Assembly (NCBI GenBank): GCA_947630715.1
Contig: CANRIP010000001.1
Location: 1-64,000 of the forward strand
Length of the DNA stretch: 64,000 nucleotides
Source: an uncultured Acetatifactor sp.
GTDB lineage: Bacteria; Bacillota; Clostridia; Lachnospirales; Lachnospiraceae
Direction: 5' to 3'
Positions within the stretch are counted from its first letter, which is position 1. The number at the start of each line of letters is the position of its first letter. Position numbers and translations under genes: made by a program. Below the pieces are notes generated by a model. The model was given only the letters and a program-made list of their open reading frames with translations. It was not told the DNA's origin and did not search any database. Below are positions 37,326 to 43,931 of this stretch, in pieces.

Positions 37326-38216
37326 TTGCATAAGTATATGAGAGCCATCGGTTTCAGCCGATTTGAGAGTAAACGTAAGTTTCAGGAGCTTTTGACACAG
37401 GTTGTCATCAATTCCGACCGCCGCGCCATCACGGTGGGTCAGGAAAATACGCTGCTGGGGGAATTTTACAAGGATTTCGCCCCGGATCTGGGAGTTGCGG
37501 TCTGCGGGGAATTTGACGAGGAAGAAAAATTTACTTATGAGTATTATTATCCGTACCTGACGGGAACCGGTATCACCTCCTGCGAGGATGTATCCGTGGA
37601 ACGCCACGCGGAAAAGGACTCCTATGCCGGCGTCTGCGACGATATCAAGGTTGGCATTTCCCTGATCTTTTATCTGAAAAACCGCATCCCCTATGTGAAA
37701 GCGCAGGCCATGGGAAAGCTGCCTATCCGGGGAACCACTTTGACGCTTTCCGCTTTGTCCATAAGCGGCAGCATCCTGTTTCCCATCCAAAAGGATGAGG
37801 AACAGCTTCAGCGGGTAAAACAGGCCAGCGTCAACCGTAACAACCTGATGGCGGCGGCGAGAAAAGGCGATGAGGAAGCAATGGAGACTTTGACGCTGGA
37901 GGATATGGATATTTATACCTCCATTTCCCGGCGGATCCAGAAAGAGGATCTTTTCAGCCTGGTGGACTCCTGCTTTATGCCTTACGGTGTGGAATGTGAT
38001 CTGTATTCCGTGCTGGGGGAAATCGTTGGAATACGGATTGTCACCAACAGCGTCACCGGCGAGCAAATTTATATTTTAACAATTTGTTGTAATGAATTGA
38101 CATTTGACGTTTGTATCAATATAATAGACTTGTTTGGGGAACCTCAGATCGGAAGACGTTTTAAAGGCGTGATCTGGCTGCAGGGGCATATTAATTTCCC
38201 GGAAGATGTGATATAA
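37326..38216 (+). CDS. DUF3881 family protein
   Basis: A cytosolic protein of 296 residues of the DUF3881 family, known mainly from Lachnospiraceae and relatives, with no assigned function. The start is taken as TTG at 37326, preceded by AAGGTGAAATCC, because it gives the family-like N-terminus MHKYMRAIGFSRF. A GTG 9 bases upstream is the alternative. It contains alternating acidic strands and FGEPQIGRRFKGVIWLQG near the end. It lies between serS and tRNA-Arg. Confidence 0.75.
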   Translation: MHKYMRAIGFSRFESKRKFQELLTQVVINSDRRAITVGQENTLLGEFYKDFAPDLGVAVCGEFDEEEKFTYEYYYPYLTGTGITSCEDVSVERHAEKDSYAGVCDDIKVGISLIFYLKNRIPYVKAQAMGKLPIRGTTLTLSALSISGSILFPIQKDEEQLQRVKQASVNRNNLMAAARKGDEEAMETLTLEDMDIYTSISRRIQKEDLFSLVDSCFMPYGVECDLYSVLGEIVGIRIVTNSVTGEQIYILTICCNELTFDVCINIIDLFGEPQIGRRFKGVIWLQGHINFPEDVI

Positions 38217-38273
38217 GCAGTAAAAAAGAATTTCCCAGATGAATGATCTGTTGCAGGACAGGTTTTCATATAA

Positions 38274-38350
38274 GTCTCCGTAGCTCAGCAGGATAGAGCG
38301 TTCGCCTCCTAAGCGAAAGGCCGGGTGTTCGAATCACCTCGGGGACGCCA
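38274..38350 (+). tRNA. tRNA-Arg (anticodon CCT)
   Basis: A full cloverleaf can be drawn: acceptor GTCTCCG/CGGGGAC with one T-G pair, D-arm TAGCTCAGCAGGATAGAGC, anticodon stem TTCGC/GCGAA with loop CTCCTAA (anticodon CCT, reading AGG), T-loop TTCGAAT, discriminator G and encoded CCA at 38348-38350. It marks the start of the accessory region; tRNA 3' ends are common integration targets. Confidence 0.95.
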
Positions 38351-38359
38351 GTAAACAAC

Positions 38360-38395
38360 GCCGCAACCCTTTGCAAAAAGGGCTTGCGGCTTTTT
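38360..38395 (+). terminator. Terminator of tRNA-Arg
   Basis: GCCGCAACCCT pairs with AGGGCTTGCGGC (one bulged C) and is followed by TTTTTATC. It lies 10 bases after the CCA end. Confidence 0.85.
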
Positions 38396-38445
38396 ATCTT
38401 TGTGCAAAATTAGCCGTTGTATCGTTGTATTGAAAGAAATTGAGC

Positions 38446-38565
38446 CTAAACAGGGACTTGTCTTTCAGATTTTAATATAGCATAAACACAGGCGTCGGTT
38501 ATACCCTGATTGGTTTTTTTATAGCTTCGCAGCGTTCCCTCATACCTCATTCCGCATTTTTTCAT
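38446..38565 (-). pseudogene. C-terminal fragment of a GNAT (RimJ/RimL-like) acetyltransferase
   Basis: On the minus strand an open frame reads MKKCGMRYEGTLRSYKKTNQ and continues GITDACVYAILKSE before a stop at 38446-38448. This is the characteristic end of RimJ/RimL-type N-acetyltransferases (CGM..EG.LR...-G..D...YAIL). Everything upstream, including the acetyl-CoA-binding motif, is missing; the position is taken by the 74-residue membrane protein gene, whose last codons overlap the fragment in another frame. The boundary looks like a recombination or deletion scar. Confidence 0.65.
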
Positions 38566-38764
38566 CACTCCGTTTCTTTTTCGATTCTTGAAAAACTCTG
38601 ATCAGTGCGCATACCAGGTTCCCAAGCATCCCCACCCAAATTACAATCGCTGATGCTGAAATAATGTCAGGATTCATATCTCCAAACACCGCTACTGTTA
38701 ATGGAATAATCGCGAAAACCTGAACCATGATAAAGATCATTTGCAGCGCATAAACTTTCTTCAT
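38540..38764 (-). CDS. Small two-helix membrane protein, hypothetical
   Basis: A 74-residue protein with two hydrophobic helices (about 5-30 and 38-60) and a basic C-terminus (QESKKKRSDEKMRNEV). AAAGGAAAC precedes the ATG. It belongs to no family I recognise. Its 3' end overlaps the acetyltransferase fragment, so the final residues may derive from the junction. It follows the ribbon-helix-helix gene by about 106 bp on the same strand. Confidence 0.5.
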   Translation of the reverse strand: MKKVYALQMIFIMVQVFAIIPLTVAVFGDMNPDIISASAIVIWVGMLGNLVCALIRVFQESKKKRSDEKMRNEV

Positions 38765-38870
38765 ACGTTATTGTTTCCTTTCATGCAGATTTTGATTTTC
38801 CCTTCAGACTTGTGGAACAGAGAAAGGCGCAAAACAAGTTTGTCTGTTTCACAAGGATATAAAAGATTTT

Positions 38871-39263
38871 TCACTTTATTTTAAAATGTTTCTTAATCCT
38901 GTCGGAACATATCACTTTGCCTTTCACGGCGATGCTTTCCACATTTTCCATTACAAGGTCATCAAGTGCGCTGTCAATTCCCAATAGTCCATAGCCTTTA
39001 ATTTTTATCTTAATCTGGTTTTCTTTTGCTTTCAGCAGTTCTTCTTTTTCAAGAGACATCACACCGATAAACCATCTGAAATCCAGATCGTTTTGTTGCT
39101 TGCTCATTTCTTCGATAACCGATTTTTTCTCATTAAGCGTCTGCCTGACAGATTGATTGATAAAATCGCTTCGGTTGGAATAATATCCTTTATCGACCAG
39201 CAGGTCAATTTGAGACAGTGTTGCGATATTCATGTTGACGGACACCTTTTCACTTGTTTCCAT
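38871..39263 (-). CDS. Ribbon-helix-helix (CopG-type) transcriptional regulator
   Basis: A 130-residue protein. The N-terminal 45 residues (KVSVNMNIATLSQIDLLVDKGYYSNRSDFINQSVRQTL in order) form a ribbon-helix-helix DNA-binding unit. The C-terminal part (IKIKGYGLLGIDSALDDLVMENVESIAVKGKVICSDRIKKH in order) looks like a beta-strand repeat ligand-binding or oligomerisation region. CGGAGGTAT precedes the ATG. A 24-bp palindrome lies between its promoter and start, so it probably represses itself. Proximity to an HMA metal-binding gene suggests, but does not show, metal response. Confidence 0.75.
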   Translation of the reverse strand: METSEKVSVNMNIATLSQIDLLVDKGYYSNRSDFINQSVRQTLNEKKSVIEEMSKQQNDLDFRWFIGVMSLEKEELLKAKENQIKIKIKGYGLLGIDSALDDLVMENVESIAVKGKVICSDRIKKHFKIK

Positions 39264-39283
39264 AAAGATACCTCCGTATTGAT

Positions 39284-39337
39284 AATATGCTCCAATCAGA
39301 GCATATTTAGAATATCATGCGATTTTGCCTTTGTCAA
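39284..39337 (-). promoter_or_regulatory. Promoter and operator of the ribbon-helix-helix regulator
   Basis: On the minus strand TTGACA (39337-39332), a 17-base spacer and TATTCT (39314-39309) form a promoter. Just downstream lies the inverted repeat AATATGCTC-N6-GAGCATATT (39284-39307), placed at or after the start point, where a bound repressor would block transcription. Confidence 0.75.
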
Positions 39338-39385
39338 GAGAACACGGGGAAGTTAGTGAAATATATCCTCCAGCGGAATTCGTTA

Positions 39386-39649
39386 TCATTTGTTCCCTTT
39401 CAGGAAACCGAGCAGACCTTTCTTTTCGTAGGTTTCTTTTCTGATCCATAGAACCTGATAACCTGTCGGTTCAAGAGCTGCGCGAAGCTCTGCCTCTGAA
39501 ACATCCTTCTCTGTCAGGATCACCGTCTCGCCCTTTGTGTGGGAGGACGTGACCTTTTTTACCGGGAAGGCCCGGCGGATGGCATCATTGACGTGGGATT
39601 CGCACATCCCGCACATCATGCCGTCAATTTTAACTGTGATTTGATTCAT
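39386..39649 (-). CDS. Heavy-metal-associated (HMA) domain protein, CopZ-like
   Basis: An 87-residue protein with a ferredoxin-like HMA fold. The metal-binding loop is MMCGMCESHVNDAIRR, a CxxC motif giving Cu(I) or similar soft-metal binding. A C-terminal tail KKGLLGFLKGNK is not part of the HMA core. No transport ATPase lies next to it, which is odd for a chaperone and suggests that partners were lost. Confidence 0.8.
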   Translation of the reverse strand: MNQITVKIDGMMCGMCESHVNDAIRRAFPVKKVTSSHTKGETVILTEKDVSEAELRAALEPTGYQVLWIRKETYEKKGLLGFLKGNK

Positions 39650-40066
39650 GGCTTATCCGTCCTTTCCTGTTGATAGAACCTTCTTATCCTAAAATACGTT
39701 GATGAGCATTGTTATACGCCACAAGGCGTTTTCACAAAAGGAAGATTTTCCGCGCCGGGAGTGCTCCAAAACCGGCTATGGCCCACCCACAGCCGGTTCA
39801 TGACGATACCGTCAAACCAATTTACCACTTTCAGAAAGAGCAGGGCTTGCAAATACGCGGTTAGCTATAACTAACTATTAAAGTGTATCATACCTTTTTG
39901 GGATCGTCAAGGGGTGAACTTGGCATCCTTTTACCAGGCATGATACTGTATCCCATAAGCGGCATAATGATGATACTCGTGATCCGGCAGATATCGATCA
40001 TATCCATCCATCAATTATTATCATAACCATTATGTTTTATTTGGATATGCCATAAGTGGGGACACT
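39650..40066. other. Gene-free stretch with an orphan metal-type promoter/operator
   Basis: No intact gene is seen. On the minus strand TTGACG (39910-39905), 17 bases and TACACT (39887-39882) form a promoter, followed by the inverted repeat GTTAGTTATAGCTAAC (39860-39875), which resembles DtxR/IdeR-class iron or manganese boxes. The nearest gene on that strand, the HMA gene, starts 210 bp further on, past a hairpin CCGGCT/AGCCGG (about 39772-39803). The promoter probably lost its original gene. Confidence 0.5.
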
Positions 40067-40159
40067 ATGACACCGTTATCACGATACGAGCAGGAAACCA
40101 TAGTCAACCACAATGTGGAGGAACAGACCGCCGCCGTCGATACAAAGGATGAAGATTGA
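40067..40159 (+). pseudogene. N-terminal relic of an integrative-element gene
   Basis: A 30-codon frame starts MTPLSRYEQETIVNHNVEEQ and ends at a stop formed inside the 59-bp repeat. The pattern (T.LSRYEQETI.N.N..E.TA.V.T) resembles the start of a roughly 100-residue protein often seen in Firmicute conjugative elements. Here the body is missing and the 59-bp hairpin repeat begins at 40153, so the repeat seems to have truncated the gene. The assignment rests on memory of the family, not on a search. Confidence 0.5.
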
Positions 40160-40211
40160 AAATTAAAATTTTCAATCTGCGCAAAGATCAGCGCGGAAAT
40201 GAGGTGTAAAA
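40153..40211 (+). repeat. 59-bp hairpin repeat, copy 2
   Basis: Same element as at 13710-13768, in the opposite orientation, with one mismatch (GCGCGG here, GCGAGG there). It starts with the 26-base palindrome (40153-40178) and ends GAAATGAGGTGTAAAAA. Unlike copy 1 it is not followed by an intact gene; the next codons (GGCAAAATCG...) lead nowhere. Confidence 0.75.
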
Positions 40212-40357
40212 AGGCAAAATCGAAAGAACGGAATCGGCCGTTTTTTACCACTTGTACATGAAAAACGACCGCTTATTAGAAAACAGTAGTAACTATGTTC
40301 AAAATATCTTATACTGTGTCCGTAAACACAGGAACCGAGAAAGGGGAATAGGAAGAA
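40212..40357 (+). other. Leader region before the LytTR gene
   Basis: No gene is seen. AACGGAATCGGCCGTTTTTT is a short terminator-like hairpin. TATACT near 40312 is a plausible -10 for the LytTR gene, followed by the hairpin CTGTGT-CCGTAA-ACACAG and a GGGGAATAGGAAG ribosome site. Confidence 0.4.
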
Positions 40358-40798
40358 TTGCAAGTTGAAATAAAAATCGACACGGCCTGCACGGAACCCA
40401 AAATCATCGTTCTGACAGATCGTATTACCGATGAAGTTTCTGATATTGTAAAAAAACTATCGGACGATGCTCCTCAAATTCTTTCCGGATTTCGGGAAAA
40501 TACTCTGGAGATACTGGAACAAAACGATATTTACCGTTTCTATGCGTCAGCCGGGAAAATATATGCCGAAACGGAAAAAGGTAAATATACATCACGGCTG
40601 CGATTATATGAATTAGAGGACAGGCTTGATAAAAACCGCTTTGTCCGCATTTCAAATTCAGAGATTGTAAATATTCAAAAGGTGCAGAATTTTGATCTGA
40701 GTTTTACAGGCACGATATGTGTTTCATTGACGAACGGTATTGTAACTTATGTTTCAAGAAGATATGTCCATAAAATCAAACAAATTTTGGGAATATGA
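40358..40798 (+). CDS. LytTR-type DNA-binding regulator
   Basis: A 146-residue transcription factor lacking a receiver domain. The N-terminal third is variable; the C-terminal LytTR domain has IYRFYASAGKIYAETEKGKY, LYELEDRL, FVRISNSEIVNIQKV and VSRRYVHKIKQILG. The start is TTG at 40358. It is 9 bp from the DUF3021 gene, a pairing widespread in Firmicutes, where the membrane protein is thought to control the LytTR partner. Confidence 0.88.
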   Translation: MQVEIKIDTACTEPKIIVLTDRITDEVSDIVKKLSDDAPQILSGFRENTLEILEQNDIYRFYASAGKIYAETEKGKYTSRLRLYELEDRLDKNRFVRISNSEIVNIQKVQNFDLSFTGTICVSLTNGIVTYVSRRYVHKIKQILGI

Positions 40799-40807
40799 GG
40801 TGAGCAC

Positions 40808-41260
40808 ATGAAAAAGAAAATATTGGTACGTTCTCTTGTGGGGGCGCCCGTCGGACTTACAATTTGTACAGTAATCACAATTATCTTTTCGTTAATTTAT
40901 GGAAATGGAGAGTATTATCCGGTGACGCATGAGCTGAAAGCAATGTGCCGCAGCGAGATACAGGCCGTTATTTTGCAAACTGTTTTGGGAATGGTTTATG
41001 GCGCAATGTGGGGTGGAGCCTCGGTAATATGGGAGATAGAGAATTGGAGCCTGTTGAAAATGACACTCAGTCACTTTGTTATATGCTCCACAGCGTCCTT
41101 TCCTATTGCCTACTGCTTACAATGGATGCCTCATACTCTATTTGGAACGTTCAGGTTTTTCGGAATGTTTTTTGCAATATACGCAGTAATTTGGTTCTCC
41201 GGATATTATGCCATGAAAAAGCAAGTTGAACAGATGAACAACAAACTAAAGGAAAGATAG
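40808..41260 (+). CDS. DUF3021 family membrane protein
   Basis: A 150-residue protein with four hydrophobic segments (near 8-32, 52-75, 85-108 and 115-135) and the family-like start MKKKILVRSLVGAPVGLTIC. It is the usual partner of receiver-less LytTR regulators and forms an operon with the preceding gene (AATATGAGGTGAGCACATG junction). Its function is not established. Confidence 0.82.
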   Translation: MKKKILVRSLVGAPVGLTICTVITIIFSLIYGNGEYYPVTHELKAMCRSEIQAVILQTVLGMVYGAMWGGASVIWEIENWSLLKMTLSHFVICSTASFPIAYCLQWMPHTLFGTFRFFGMFFAIYAVIWFSGYYAMKKQVEQMNNKLKER

Positions 41261-41290
41261 TATAACGGACGTTGCATAGATATGTATCTC

Positions 41291-41327
41291 GGGGAAAGGC
41301 ATTTTCAGACGGAAGATGCCTTTCCCC
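41291..41327. terminator. Hairpin after the DUF3021 gene
   Basis: GGGGAAAGGCAT and ATGCCTTTCCCC form a perfect 12-bp stem with a 13-base loop. No T-run follows on either strand, so it may protect mRNA ends rather than terminate. The rest of 41261-41522 holds no gene that I can support. Confidence 0.5.
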
Positions 41328-41522
41328 ATAGATGCGGAAAGAATGGAAAAAGTGAATGAATATTCGGTAGAAAAAGGAATGGCATTATGGTATCATATTA
41401 AAAATACAAGCCACGATACGAGGAGAAAATATTATGAGAGATGCAGAGAAAACTAGATGTAGAGTATACTAAAAATGAAATAATAATCTATGAAGTTATA
41501 TACTCTTAATTTGGAGGTGTGT

Positions 41523-41957
41523 ATGAATAAAAAATACAAAATAAAAGATAGTGACACCATCTTCACATATTTATTGGATACCATATTATGGATACAAAAG
41601 AATGGTAGAGCCGAAATCCCCAAATGTGACTATGGAGACAAAGATGCGACAAGCAAGTTAATTTATGATTTTTTAAATAGCAGTGTCAGTTTGTTGGAGG
41701 AAGCATACACAGACTCAGTTTTTAACATCATTTTGCAATCTTTATTTTTGGAAAAATATAATGAAAGTAATAATGTGATAGAGCGCAATACATTAGTCTT
41801 GATATCAAATTTAATTCAATTTATATATAATGATGATTTTTTATCATTTATGAAAACATCCAATTTGTGGTCGGATAAAGTAAAACAACATGGTTACATC
41901 AATATCTATCCAGAACTAGATGAAGAAAGTAAGAAGGCGTTTCGCGATTTTGTATAA
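41523..41957 (+). CDS. Hypothetical low-GC orphan protein
   Basis: A 144-residue protein I do not recognise, starting MNKKYKIKDSDTIFTYLLDT after TTTGGAGGTGTGT. It is mainly helical and acidic, with no signal peptide, membrane segment or cysteine motif beyond one CDYGD. The gene is clearly richer in A+T than its neighbours, which suggests recent transfer. Size and composition recall immunity or antitoxin-type proteins, but no partner toxin lies beside it. Confidence 0.6.
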   Translation: MNKKYKIKDSDTIFTYLLDTILWIQKNGRAEIPKCDYGDKDATSKLIYDFLNSSVSLLEEAYTDSVFNIILQSLFLEKYNESNNVIERNTLVLISNLIQFIYNDDFLSFMKTSNLWSDKVKQHGYINIYPELDEESKKAFRDFV

Positions 41958-42032
41958 GAAAGTGATTTCATTTAATCAATCATAGCGGAGGAAGGTTTAT
42001 CTTTCGTTGTTATCTGTTGATTTCTTACGCCG

Positions 42033-43184
42033 TTACTCCGCATCCTGCATCAGCGCGGCGCGGATCATTTCCAGTTCTTCCTCCATGATACAGTGCGGAA
42101 TGGCGTTTCGGCGCACCATGTCCATACATTGGAAAAAGTCAAACCACCTGACTTCTTCCAGTTCCTCCTTCTGCAGCGTAAACGCTTCCGCCTCTTTGTC
42201 CCTCCACAGCAGAAATACTTTCGATACTTGATGATCCCGAAAGGGACTGCCATAGAAATTTGCCTCGTACCGAATATGCCGGATACCGCAGAACTGCAGC
42301 TCCCAAGGAAACGCATCCTCTCCCAGTTCCTCCTTCAGCTCCCTGACAGCGGAGGACAGATAGTCCTCTCCCGCCGGAATATGCCCGGCGCTGGAAATAT
42401 CATAGCATCCGGGAAAGGAATCTTTCCCCTGGCTGCGTTTTTGCAGCAGGATCTCTACCCTGCCGGCCCTCCTTCGCAGCAGCCACACATGGGCGGTGCG
42501 GTGCCGGATTCCCTGACTGTGGGCCAGAGTGCGCTCTATGGTCTCCCCCGTAGGTTCTCCGTCTTCATCCACAATATCCAACATTTCCAGTTTTTCAAAG
42601 AATTTGCGGAAACCGGTTCTCACCGCCAGTTCTCCGATTTTCTCATCATCCATGTCATAATAATATTTCCCTGTCTGAATATGAACGGAAAGGCTGTCCA
42701 GCGGATACCCCCTGTTCAGGGCGTGAGGATGGGGCTTTGCAATCAGCAGAAAGGGCTCGCTGGTCATGCTGTCGTCCATCAGCTCCAGACTGTGATTTTC
42801 GTCCAGCGCCAGACAAATGGCGTTCCTATATCGGGCGGTGAGATTACCGTACTTTTTTACCAACCCGATGTAATGCTCCTGCATCTCCTGATCGGTGAGA
42901 TACTTTCCTTTCACCGTGCGCACATGAACGCCCGGCTGATCCTCCGGCGGCACATTGTCAAAATACAGCCCCGAATCACAGGAGAACACAGGCATACCGA
43001 AGGCCTTATAGTAAGCGGCGGCCTTTTGTCTGGCATTTTCCAAAGGCGTATTGCCGCTTTCCTGCACTTCGGGGATTTCTCCCGGCATGTCCTTCAGGCT
43101 GAGAAGTTGGAACTTAAGCCCCTTCAGCCACTTTTTCGCATCCGCCAGTTTCGCCGGATTGCCCGTCCCATACAACAGTTTCAT
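42033..43184 (-). CDS. HAM1/RdgB-like nucleotide pyrophosphatase fused to a NUDIX hydrolase
   Basis: A 383-residue fusion. Residues 1-200 are a divergent HAM1 (non-canonical purine NTP pyrophosphatase) domain, with TGNPAKLADAKKWL and FSCDSGLYFDNV in place of the usual DDSGL. Residues 205-383 are a NUDIX hydrolase whose box GHIPAGEDYLSSAVRELKEE continues into LGE and fits GX5EX7REUXEEXGU; the start (GEPTGETIERTLAHSQGIRHRTAHVWLL in order) resembles the isopentenyl-diphosphate isomerase-like NUDIX group. The combination suggests sanitation of two kinds of damaged nucleotide, though substrates are unproven. Confidence 0.8.
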   Translation of the reverse strand: MKLLYGTGNPAKLADAKKWLKGLKFQLLSLKDMPGEIPEVQESGNTPLENARQKAAAYYKAFGMPVFSCDSGLYFDNVPPEDQPGVHVRTVKGKYLTDQEMQEHYIGLVKKYGNLTARYRNAICLALDENHSLELMDDSMTSEPFLLIAKPHPHALNRGYPLDSLSVHIQTGKYYYDMDDEKIGELAVRTGFRKFFEKLEMLDIVDEDGEPTGETIERTLAHSQGIRHRTAHVWLLRRRAGRVEILLQKRSQGKDSFPGCYDISSAGHIPAGEDYLSSAVRELKEELGEDAFPWELQFCGIRHIRYEANFYGSPFRDHQVSKVFLLWRDKEAEAFTLQKEELEEVRWFDFFQCMDMVRRNAIPHCIMEEELEMIRAALMQDAE

Positions 43185-43381
43185 CGTCCGCGCCCTCTTT
43201 CATCCGCCATATGCCGTTCTTATCTTTTGAACTTCCACATTTCCGCCTTCAACCGGTCGCAAGACCCGGCAGGGCTTCGCACCTTCTCCTGTGAAAAAAT
43301 ACGCTCCAAACAGGTACTGCCGCAGAACCTGCTGACGCATATTATATCACGGCAGTACTAATACGCGCAACGCTTACAAAA

Positions 43382-43416
43382 AGGGACTGCCGCAAATGAC
43401 AGTCCCTGTCTTTTTT
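43382..43416. terminator. Bidirectional terminator
   Basis: AGGGACTG (43382-43389) pairs with CAGTCCCT (43400-43407). A T-run follows on the plus strand (TTTTTT from 43411), and AAAAA precedes it, giving T-rich sequence on the minus strand. It separates the HAM1-NUDIX gene from the toxin-antitoxin locus. Confidence 0.65.
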
Positions 43417-43508
43417 CTGTCCCTGTTTCTTTGTTCGTTTATAGAATGTACTTTGCCAAAATATGTAAAAAAATGACGAAAATTTTCAATGAAAGTGATT
43501 TTGGAAAC

Positions 43509-43537
43509 TTGATTTTAATTAAATCATATGTTACAAT
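43509..43537 (+). promoter_or_regulatory. Promoter of the antitoxin RNA
   Basis: TTGATT at 43509-43514, a 17-base spacer and TACAAT at 43532-43537 on the plus strand. The only thing downstream is a terminator at 43581-43612, so this promoter would make an RNA of about 70 bases. Confidence 0.7.
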
Positions 43538-43543
43538 GGCCGT

Positions 43544-43617
43544 AGGCAAAAGGCAATGAGTACAGCCCGTAAGGGCAACAAAAACCCCAGTAGGTGCAAC
43601 TACTGGGGTTTTCTATT
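43544..43617 (+). ncRNA. Predicted antitoxin RNA of a par-like type I system
   Basis: A short RNA is bounded by the promoter at 43509-43537 and the 13-bp terminator hairpin at 43581-43612. Its segment 43548-43579 (AAAAGGCAATGAGTAC then CCCGTAAGGGCAAC) is a near-copy of plus-strand 43729-43760 (CAAAGGCCATGAGTAC then CCCGTAAGTCAAC). That second stretch is the complement of the toxin start codon and ribosome site, so the RNA can pair with the toxin mRNA both there and at the shared terminator. This is the layout of RNA II in the pAD1 par locus. Confidence 0.65.
43581..43612. terminator. Bidirectional terminator shared by toxin mRNA and antitoxin RNA
   Basis: AAAACCCCAGTAG pairs with CTACTGGGGTTTT around a 6-base loop. 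U-runs arise on both strands, so the convergent toxin and antitoxin transcripts end in the same hairpin. Confidence 0.85.
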
Positions 43618-43659
43618 CCGTTCTTGCGGGGTGGCTTATGCCCCAGGCTGGTTGCCTCT

Positions 43660-43737
43660 CTACTCGTCATCGCCGTCCAACCATTTGCATATGTAGTGGC
43701 AAACTACACCTGCCATAACGGAGACAACAAAGGCCAT
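43660..43737 (-). CDS. Small hydrophobic type I toxin peptide (Fst/Ldr-like)
   Basis: A 25-residue peptide, MAFVVSVMAGVVCHYICKWL followed by DGDDE, made of one membrane helix and a WLD-acidic tail. The ATG at 43737 has GGGAG 8 bases upstream. The motif CxYICKWLD recurs in small clostridial peptides, and the helix plus W-L-D-charged tail matches the Fst/Ldr pattern of membrane-damaging toxins. The mRNA would run from about 43792 to the terminator at 43581, about 210 bases. Its start region is the target of the antisense RNA encoded at 43544-43617. Confidence 0.7.
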   Translation of the reverse strand: MAFVVSVMAGVVCHYICKWLDGDDE

Positions 43738-43798
43738 GAGTACGTCTCCCGTAAGTCAACCCCCCTTTCCATGCCGGTATAGGGGTGGCAACAAGTTC

Positions 43799-43804
43799 AT
43801 TATA
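43799..43804 (-). promoter_or_regulatory. Extended -10 promoter of the toxin mRNA
   Basis: TGATATAAT on the minus strand has a perfect TATAAT with the TG extension. No good -35 is seen. Transcription would begin near 43792, giving a leader of about 55 bases before the toxin ATG. Confidence 0.6.
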
Positions 43805-43857
43805 TCATATCATATCATCATGTTTCCCACAAATCAGATTTTGTATGTTTCCCCAAA

Positions 43858-43895
43858 TTGACACTCCACACGGCTTTAGCCGTGTGGAGTGTCAA
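43858..43895. repeat. Perfect 18-bp inverted repeat
   Basis: TTGACACTCCACACGGCT and AGCCGTGTGGAGTGTCAA are exact complements separated by TT. It lies 36 bases past the stop of the cobalamin ATPase gene, but no T-run follows on either strand. It may be a terminator-like end structure, or the recognition hairpin of a transposable element such as an IS200/IS605 end or a REP sequence; no transposase is near. Confidence 0.6.
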
Positions 43896-43931
43896 GATCC
43901 AACCGCGAAGGGAGGGGACGGCTCTCCGGGA

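Noticed and set aside
40172-40363. A 63-codon minus-strand frame rich in Phe, Cys and Arg
   Set aside because: It runs through the 59-bp repeat and the LytTR leader, lacks a ribosome site and resembles no protein.
38274-43400. A second attachment site (tRNA-Arg 3' end repeat) closing the accessory patch
   Set aside because: I looked for a repeat of the tRNA T-arm/acceptor sequence to the right and found none, so integration at this tRNA remains only an idea.
43540-43560. A decayed second toxin start (ATTGCCTTTTGCC on the minus strand)
   Set aside because: It resembles the toxin start only because it is part of the direct repeat; the par-like pairing explains it better than a second, broken toxin gene.
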